This document shows positions 57,300-64,000 of a stretch of 64,000 nucleotides of DNA, piece by piece. Position 1 is the stretch's first letter; each line of letters opens with the position of its first letter. The stretch is taken from assembly GCA_037974665.1 (NCBI GenBank), contig CM075780.1, forward strand, positions 5,631,268 to 5,695,267, given 5' to 3'. Under the pieces are notes generated by a model, which was not told where the DNA came from, did not search any database, and saw nothing but the letters and a program-made list of their open reading frames with translations. The translations under genes were made by a program, and so were the position numbers. The stretch is from Ehretia macrophylla (lineage: Eukaryota; Streptophyta; Magnoliopsida; Boraginales; Ehretiaceae).

Positions 57300-57858
57300 G
57301 TCATGTTGAGGGCACAATTCCTTTATGTGTTAACAGTTCACAGTCCCAGCCTAGAGAACTAGCCCATTCAGAAGGCCCAATGGGCTTAATGACAACCCAT
57401 CCGCTTCAACAACCTAGCATCCGCGCAAGACGAGATATCGACGCGTTGTAGGGTCCTCTAATGTCCCGCGAGCAAAGTTGTCGTCCTTTTAACAGCTCAT
57501 GACGTACAATCCATGATGGAAAAACAGAGCTAAATTGGAAAAGTGGCCCGAAACTGCTGAAAACATTCGATTTTGGGCTCCAAAAAAGGGCGCAGCAAGA
57601 AATCTGGCTTCCCCCATCGTAGAGCTCTCGGAGAGCTTTCCAACGGTATGCTGTGCGCCACGTAATTCCTTACGGATAAAAAGTTATGGGCACCGAAGCG
57701 AAGGAGACCTGGTCATAAGCCCTACGCCCTCGGTTTGCGGGCCCAGCCTCCACGTGAAGCGAAGTTGTCTTGCCCAAGGTATCGTGGGATTCGATAATAG
57801 AAATGTGGTGGATAAAGTATCTTGGCAACCCTAACCGGAGCAAAAAAAATTGAAAGAG

Positions 57859-57977
57859 GGGGTGCAACAAGAGGACTTCCCAAGCGGTCACCTATCTTAG
57901 CACTACTCTCGCCCAAGCACGCTTAACTTCGGAGTTCTGATGGGATCCGGTGCATTAGTAATAGTATGATCGCACCC
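57859..57977 (-). rRNA. 5S rRNA: 5S rRNA gene, unit 83
   Basis: Duplicate of unit 78. The base at -1 differs (CACCCG here, CACCCA at 54589), restoring C at -1 on the sense strand. Confidence 0.95.
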
Positions 57978-58535
57978 GTCATGTTGATGGCCCAATTCCT
58001 TTATGTGTTAACGGTTCACAATCCCAGCCTAGAGAGATAGCCCTTTCAGAAAGCCTAATGGGCTTATCGACAACCCATCCGCTTCAACAACCCAGCATCC
58101 TCGCAAGACGAGATATCGACGCATTGTAGGGCCCTCTAATGTTCTGCGAGTAAAGTTTTCGTCCTTTTAACAGCTCACGACGTACGATCTGGGACGAAAA
58201 AAAAGAGCTAAATTAGAAAAGTGTCCCGAAACTGATGAAAACGTTCAATTTTGGGCTCGAAAAAAGGGCACACCGAACAAGCTGGCCGCCCCTGTCGTAG
58301 AGCTCTCGGAGAGCTTTCCAACGGTATGCTGTGCGCCGCGTAACTCCTTACGGACAAAAAGTTATGGGCACCGAAGTGAAGCAGACCTGGTCATAAGCCC
58401 TACGCCCTCGGTTTGCGAGCCCAGCCTCCACGCGAAGCGAAGTTGTCTTGCCCAAGGTGCCGTGGTATTCGATAATAGAAATGTGGTGGATAAAGTATCT
58501 TGGCAACCCTAACCGGAGCAAAAAAAATTGAAAAG

Positions 58536-58654
58536 GGGGTGCAACAACAGGACTTCCCAAGGGGTCACCCATCCTAGTACTACTCTCGCCCAAGCACACT
58601 TAACTTCGGAGTTCTGATAGGATCCGATGCATTAGTGCGGGTATGATCGCACCC
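58536..58654 (-). rRNA. 5S rRNA: 5S rRNA gene, unit 84
   Basis: Full length. p12-13 AC, p25 A, p63 A (box A), p84 A, p92 A, p104 G. Upstream CAATTCGTTTATG. Confidence 0.95.
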
Positions 58655-59213
58655 GTCATGTTGATGGCCCAATTCGTTTATGTGTTAACGGTTCACAGTC
58701 CCAGCCTAGAGAGATGGCACATTCAGAAGGCCCAATGGGCTTAACGACAACCCATCCGCTTCAACAATCTAGCATCCTCGCAAGACAAGATATCGACACG
58801 TTGTAGGGTCCTCTAATGTCCAGCGAGCAAGGTTGTCGTCCTTTTAACAGCTCACGACGTACGATCCGGGACGGAAAAACAGAGCTAAATTAGAAAAGTG
58901 GCCCGAAAGTAATGAAAATGTTTGATTTTGTGCTCCAAAAAAGGTCACAGCGAGAAAACTGGTTGCTCGCGGCGTAGTGCTCTCAGAGATCTTTCCAACG
59001 GTATGCTGTGCGCTGCGTAACTCCTTACGGATCAAAAGTTATGGGCACTGAAGCGAAGGAGACCTGGTCATAAGCCCTACGCCCTCGGTTTGCGGGCCCA
59101 GCCTCCACGAGAAGCGAAGTTGTCTTGCCCAAGGTGCCGTGGGATTTGATAATAGAAATGTGGTGGATAAAGTATCTTGGCAACCCTAACTGGAGCAAAA
59201 AAAATTGAAAAGG

Positions 59214-59332
59214 GGGGTGCAACAAGAGGACTTCCCATGGGGTCACCCATCCTAGTACTACTCTCGCCCAAGCACATTTAACTTCGGAGTTCTAATGGGA
59301 TCTGATGCATTAGTGCGGGTATGATCGCACCC
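59214..59332 (-). rRNA. 5S rRNA: 5S rRNA gene, unit 85
   Basis: Full length. p12 A, p25 T, p63-64 AT (box A), p81 A, p90 T, p92 A, p104 G. Related to units 75 and 80. Confidence 0.95.
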
Positions 59333-59890
59333 ATCATGTTGATGGCCCAATTCCTTTATGTGTTAACGGTTCACAGTCCCAGCCTAGAGAGCTAGCCCAT
59401 TCAGAAGGCCCATTGGCTTAATGACAACCCATCTGCTTCAACAACATAGCATCCTCGGAAGACGAGATATCGACGCGTTGTAGGGTCCTCTATTGTCCAG
59501 CGAGCAAGGTTGTCGTCCTTTTAACAGCACACGACGTACGATCCAGGATGGAAAAACAGAGCTAAATTGGAATAGTGGCCCGAAACTGATGAAAACATTC
59601 AATTTTGGGCTCCAAAAAAGGGCAAAGCGAGCAATCTAGCCGCCCCCATCGTAGAGCTCTCGTAGAGCTTTCCAACGGTATGCTGTGCGCCGCGTAACTC
59701 CTTACGGATAAAAAGTTATGGGCACCGAAGCGAAGGAGACTTGGTCATAAGCCCTACGACATCGGTTTGCGGTCCCAGCCTCCACGTGAAGCGAAGTTGT
59801 CTTGCCCAAGGTGTCATGGGATTCGATAATAGCAATGTGCTGGATAAAGTATCTTGGCAACCCTAACCGGAGCAAAAAAAATTGAAAAGG

Positions 59891-60008
59891 GGGGTACAAC
59901 AAGAGGACTTCCCAGGGGTCACCCATCCTAGTACTACTCTCGCCCAAGCACGCTTAACTTCGGAGTTCTGATGGGATCCGGTGCATTAGTGCTGATATGA
60001 TCGCACCC
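59891..60008 (-). rRNA. 5S rRNA: 5S rRNA gene, unit 86, 1-nt deletion
   Basis: 118 bp. The G-run before TCACCC is one shorter. p6 A, p12 A, p106 A. Otherwise consensus with intact box A. Confidence 0.95.
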
Positions 60009-60566
60009 GTCATGTTGAGGGCGAAATTCCTTTATGCGTTAACGGTTCAAAATCCCAGCCTAGAGAGATGGCCCACTCAGAAAGCCCAATGGGCTTAACG
60101 ACAACCCATCCGCTTCAACAACCCAGCATCCTTGCAAGACGAGATATCGACGCATTGTAGGGCCCTCTAATGTCCCGCGAGTAAGGTTGTCGTCCTTTTA
60201 ACAGCTCACGACGTACGATCCAGGACGAAAAAACAGAGCTAAATTAGAAAAGTGGCCCAAAACAGATGAAAACGTTCGATTTTGGGATCCAAAAATTGTA
60301 AAGCAAGCAAGCCAGCTGCCCCCGTCGTAGAGCTCTCGAAGTGCTTTCCAACGGTATGCTGTGTGCCGCGTAACTCCTTACGGATAAAAAGTTATGGGCA
60401 CCGAAGCGAAGGAGACCTGGTCATAAGCACTACGCCCTCAGTTTGCGGGCCCAGCCTCCACCTGATGCGAAGTTGTCCTGCCCAAGGTGCCGTGGGATTC
60501 AATAATAGAAATGTGGTGGATAAAGTATCTTGGCAACCCTAATCGGAGCAAAAAAAATTGAAAAGG

Positions 60567-60685
60567 GGGGTACAACAAGAGGACTTCCCGGGGGGTCACC
60601 AATCCTAGTACTACTCTCGCCCAAGCACGCTTAACTTCGGAGTTCTGATGGGATCTGATGCATTAGTGCTGGTATGATCGCACCC
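60567..60685 (-). rRNA. 5S rRNA: 5S rRNA gene, unit 87
   Basis: Full length. p6 A, p12 A, p24 G, p35 A (box C), p90 T, p92 A. Box A intact. Confidence 0.95.
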
Positions 60686-61242
60686 GTCATGTTGATGGCC
60701 CAATTCCTTTATGTGTTAACGGTTCACAATCCCACCCTAGAGAGATGGCCCATTCAGAAAGCCCAATGGGCTTAACGACAACCCATCCACTTCAACAACC
60801 CAACATCCTCGCAAGATGAGATATCAACGAGTTGTAGGGCACTCTAATGTCCCGTGAGTAAAGTTGTCGTCCTTTTAACAGCTCACGACGTACGATCAGG
60901 GACGAAAAAACAGAGGTAAATGAGAAAAGTGGCCCGAAACAGATGAAAACGTTCGATTTTGGGCTCCAAAAAGGGCACAGCGAGCAAGCTAGCTGCCCCC
61001 GTCGTAGAGCTCTCGAATAGCTTTCCAACTGTATGCTGTGCGCTGCGTAACTCCTTACGGATAAAAAGTTATGGGCTCCGGGCGACGGAGACCTTGTCAC
61101 AAGCCCTACGCCCTCGGTTTGCGGGCCCAGCCTCAACGTGAAGCGAAGTTGTCTTGCCCAAGGTGCCGTGGGATTCGATAATAGAAATGAGGTGGATAAA
61201 GTATCTTGGCAATCCTAACCGGAGCAAAAAAAATTGAAAAGG

Positions 61243-61361
61243 GGGGTGCAACAAGAGGAATTCCCAAGGGGCCACCCATCCTGGTACTACTCTCGCACAA
61301 GCACGCTTAACTTCGGAGATCTGATGGGATCCGATTCATTATTGTTGGTATGATCGCACCG
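61243..61361 (-). rRNA. 5S rRNA: 5S rRNA gene, unit 88, strongly diverged
   Basis: Full length but twelve differences: p12 A, p18 A, p25 A, p30 C, p41 G, p55 A, p77 A, p92 A, p94 T, p100 T, p103 T, p119 G. TATA-like box altered (ATTTAC). Probably not functional. Confidence 0.92.
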
Positions 61362-61919
61362 GTCATGTTGATGGCACAATTCATTTACGTGTTAACAGTT
61401 CACAATCCCAGCCTAGAGAGATGGCCCATTCAGAAGGCCCAATGGGCTTAACAACAACCCATCTGCTTCAACAACCCAGCATCCTCGCAAGACGAGATAT
61501 CGACGGGTTGTAGGGCCCTCTAATGTCCCGCGAGTAAGGTTGTCGTCCTTTTAACAGCTCACGACGTACGATCCGGGACCGAAAAATAGAGCTAAACCAG
61601 AAAAGTGCCCCGAAACTGATGAAAACATTCGATTTTGGACTCCAAAAAGGGCACAGCGTGCAAGCTAGTTGCCCCTATCTTAGAGCTGTTGAAGAGCTTT
61701 CTGACGGTATGTTGTGTGCCGCGTAACTCCTTACGGATAAAAAGTTATGGGCACCGAAGCGAAGGAGACCTGGTCACAAGCCCTACACCTTCGGTTTGCG
61801 GGCCCAGCCTCCACGTGAAGTGAAGTTGTCTTGCCCAAGGCGCCGTGGGATTCGATAATAAAAATGTGGTGGATAAAGTATCTTGGAAACCCCAACCGGA
61901 GCAAAAAAAATTGAAAATG

Positions 61920-62038
61920 GGGGTGCAACAAGAAGACTTCCCAGGGTGTCACCCATCATAGCACTACTCTCGCCCAAGCACGGTTAACTTCGGAGTTCTG
62001 ATGGGATCCGGTTCATTAGTGCTGGTATGATGGAACCC
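61920..62038 (-). rRNA. 5S rRNA: 5S rRNA gene, unit 89
   Basis: Full length with nine differences: p12 A, p15 A, p28 T, p39 A, p43 C, p64 G (box A), p94 T, p113 G, p115 A. Confidence 0.94.
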
Positions 62039-62169
62039 ATCATGTTGAGGGCACAATTCCTTTATGTGTTAACGGTTCACAATCCCAGCCTAGAGAGATG
62101 GCCCATTCAAAAAGCCCAATGGGCTTAACGACAACCCATCCACTTCAACAATCCAGCATCCTCGTGATG

Positions 62170-62178
62170 CGAAAAGGG
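62170..62178. other. Spacer deletion junction in unit 89-90
   Basis: CAGCATCCTCGTGATGCG is followed directly by AAAAGGGTACAACGAGC. About 151 bp of central spacer (GAGATATCGACG to GGGCTCC) are missing, and gene spacing is 526 bp. Both neighbouring genes and their flanks are retained. Confidence 0.88.
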
Positions 62179-62445
62179 TACAACGAGCAAGCTAGATGCC
62201 CCCGTCATAGAGCTCTCGAAGAGCATTCAAACGGTATGCTGTGGCCCGCGTAACTCCTTACGGATAAAAAGTTATGGCCACCGAAGCGAAGGAGACCTGT
62301 CATAAGCACTACGCCCTCGGTTTGCGGGCCCAGCCTCCACGTGATGCGAAATTGTCTTGCCCAAGGTGCCGTGGGATTCGATAATAGAAATGTGATGGAT
62401 AAAGTATCTTGGCAACCCTAACAGGAGCAAAAAAAATTGAAAAGA

Positions 62446-62564
62446 GGGGTGTAACAAGAGGACTTCCCAAGGGGTCACCCATCCTAGTACAACTCTTGCC
62501 CAAGCACGCATAACTTCGGAGTTCTGATGGGATCCAGTGCATTAGTGCTGGTATGATCGCACCC
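62446..62564 (-). rRNA. 5S rRNA: 5S rRNA gene, unit 90
   Basis: Full length. p7 T, p12 A, p25 A, p46 A, p52 T, p65 A (box A), p91 A. Shares p46, p52, p65 and p91 with unit 92, 1354 bp away, another two-unit duplication. Confidence 0.95.
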
Positions 62565-63122
62565 GTCATCTTGATGGCCCAATTCCTTTATGTGTTAACG
62601 GTTCACAATTCCAGCCTAGAGAGATGGCTCATTCAGAAAGCCCAATGGGCTTAACGACAACCCATCCACTTCAACAACCCAGCATCCTCGCAAGATGAGA
62701 TATCGACGTGTTGTAGGGCCCTCTAATGTCCCGCGAGTTAGGTTGTCGTCCTTTTAACAGCTCACGACGGACGATCCGTGACGGAAAAACAAAGGTAAAT
62801 AAGAAAAGTGGCCCGAAACTGATGAAAACGTTCGATTTTGGGCACCAAAAAGGGCATAGCGAGCAAGCTAGCTGCCCCTGTCGTAGAGCTCTCGAAGAGC
62901 TTTCCAACGGTATGCTGTGGGCCGCGTAACTCCTTACGGATAAAAAGTTATGGGCACTGGAGCGACCGAGACTTGGTCATAAGCCCTACGCCCTCGGTTT
63001 GCGGGCCAAGCCTCAATGTGAATCGAAGTTGTCTTGCCCAAGGTGCCGTGGGATTTGATAATAGAAATGTGGTGGATAAAGTATCTTGGCAACCCTAACC
63101 GGAGCAAAAAAAATTGAAAAGA

Positions 63123-63241
63123 GGGGTGCAACACGAGGACTTCCTAAGGGGTCACCCATCCTGGTACTACTCTCGCTCAAGCACGCTTAACTTCGGAGCT
63201 CTGATGGGATCCTGTGCATTAGTACTAGTATGATCGCACCC
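63123..63241 (-). rRNA. 5S rRNA: 5S rRNA gene, unit 91
   Basis: Full length. p23 T, p25 A, p41 G, p55 T, p77 C, p91 T, p102 A, p105 A. One of few right-end copies with C at p12. Confidence 0.95.
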
Positions 63242-63799
63242 GTCATGTTGATGGCCCAATTCCTTTATGTGTTAACGGTTCACAATCCCAGCCTAGAGAG
63301 ATAGCACATTCAGAAGGCCTAATGGGCTTATCGACAACCCATCCGCTTCAACAACCCAGCATCCTCGCAAGACGAGATATCGACGCGTTGTAGGGCCCTC
63401 TAATGTTCTGCGAGTAAAGTTGTCATCCTTTTAACAGCTCACGACGTATGATCCGGGATGAAAAAACAGAGCTAAATTAGAAAAGTGGCCCGAAACTGAT
63501 GAAAACGTTCAATTTTGGGCTCGAAAAAAGGGCACACCGAACAAGTTGGCGGCCCCTGTCGTAGAGCTCTCGGAGAGCTTTCCAACGGTATGCTGTGCGC
63601 CGCGTCACTCCTTACAAATAAAAAGTTATGGGCACCGAAGCGAAGGAGACCTGGTCATAAGCCCTACGCCCTCGGTTTGCGGGCCCAGCCTCCACGCGAT
63701 GCGAAGTTGTCTTGCCCAAGGTGCCGTGGGATTCGATAATAGAAATGTGGTGGATAAAGTATCTTGGCAACCCTAACCAAAGCAAAAAAAATTGAAAAG

Positions 63800-63918
63800 G
63801 GGGTGCAACAAGAGGACTTCCCAGGGGGTCACCCATCCTAGTACAACTCTTGCCCAAGCACGCATAACTTCGGAGTTCTGATGGGATCCAGTGCATTTGT
63901 GCTGGTATGATCGCACCC
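63800..63918 (-). rRNA. 5S rRNA: 5S rRNA gene, unit 92
   Basis: Full length. p12 A, p46 A, p52 T, p65 A (box A), p91 A, p99 T. Its upstream region runs to the end of the window. Confidence 0.95.
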
Positions 63919-64000
63919 GTCATGTTGATGGCCCAATTCCTTTATGTGTTAACGGTTCACAATTCCAGCCTAGAGAGATGGCCCATTCAGAAGGCCCAAT

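Larger units (their letters stand above)
55045..58433. repeat. Segmental duplication 2, copy B (five units, 3389 bp)
   Basis: Second tandem copy of 51656-55044, holding the genes at 55148, 55826, 56504, 57181 and 57859. The junction is within CACGCGAAGCG of a spacer, so unit phase is kept, as expected from unequal crossing-over. Confidence 0.93.
41614..64000 (-). repeat. 5S rDNA tandem array, right part
   Basis: Continuation of the same array after the LTR insertion, with the same unit length and orientation. Here most genes carry A at p12. From about 47.6 kb most spacers have GGAGC before the A-run. Many upstream regions read ATGGCCCAATTC instead of AGGGCACAATTC. The part from 51.6 to 58.4 kb is a five-unit duplication. 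The window ends in the upstream region of the last gene (63919-64000). Spacers here contain no gene of their own. Confidence 0.97.

Noticed and set aside
1..64000. Cassandra-type TRIM retrotransposons, whose LTRs carry 5S-like sequence
   Set aside because: Here full 5S genes recur in strict tandem at 677 bp, with Pol III terminators and plant 5S upstream elements. There are no LTR pairs, primer-binding sites or target duplications around units.
1..64000. CRISPR array or bacterial repeat system
   Set aside because: Repeat unit is 677 bp with a 5S rRNA gene of plant type. No short repeat-spacer structure and no cas genes.
1..64000. tRNA, snRNA, 35S rDNA or other RNA genes
   Set aside because: No tRNA cloverleaf signals, 18S/5.8S/25S or snRNA sequence noticed in spacers or LTR on either strand.

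Overview
The window is plant nuclear DNA and consists almost entirely of a 5S ribosomal DNA tandem array. The basic unit is about 677 bp: a 119-bp 5S rRNA gene plus a spacer of about 558 bp. Every gene lies on the minus strand. I find 90 places with 5S gene sequence: 84 full or near-full length, one split by a transposon, and five truncated or internally deleted. Two further unit positions have lost the gene completely. A flowering plant is suggested by the plant-type 5S sequence with its GGATCC site, the plant 5S upstream elements (TATA-like box near -27, GC near -13, C at -1), plant telobox-like and TGGGCC/T motifs in each spacer, and a long plant-style LTR. The species cannot be told from this sequence.

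Layout. From 1 to about 21 kb lie 5S units of two interleaved haplotypes with several rearranged units: partial genes at 4240, 10877, 11514 and 17210, and a lost gene at 14022. A 2238-bp block is repeated exactly at 14380-16617 and 17237-19474. From 21 to 37.5 kb the units are more uniform, with a two-unit duplication (21.9-24.9 kb), a collapsed pseudogene unit (31588) and a lost gene (33593). At 37563-41613 a 4051-bp element starting TGTCACGCCC and ending CCTCACA is flanked by a GGACT direct repeat. It has no gag-pol and looks like a solo LTR, probably of a Ty3/Gypsy (Tekay/Del-like) element, inserted inside a 5S gene. From 41.6 to 64 kb the array resumes, dominated by a right-hand haplotype (A at p12, GGAGC before the A-run, ATGGCCCAATTC upstream). 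It includes a five-unit tandem duplication of period 3389 bp (51656-58433).

How it works. Each normal unit is a self-contained RNA polymerase III gene with an internal promoter (box A, intermediate element, box C), short upstream elements, and T-tract terminators immediately downstream. Most copies differ from the array consensus at 2-12 positions, which is a lot for 5S rRNA. Part of this array is therefore probably silent or degenerate, and a minority of copies (for example those at 13481, 15205, 33165, 34157 and 49728) look intact. No protein-coding gene is supported. The many short ORFs on both strands are products of the repeated spacer.

Notation for genes: offset p counts along the + strand from the left end of each gene, which is its 3' end. 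p1 is the first G of GGGGTGCAAC and p119 is the transcription start, so rRNA nucleotide = 120 - p. Bases given are + strand. Approximate control regions: box C p23-40, intermediate element p48-53, box A p56-70.
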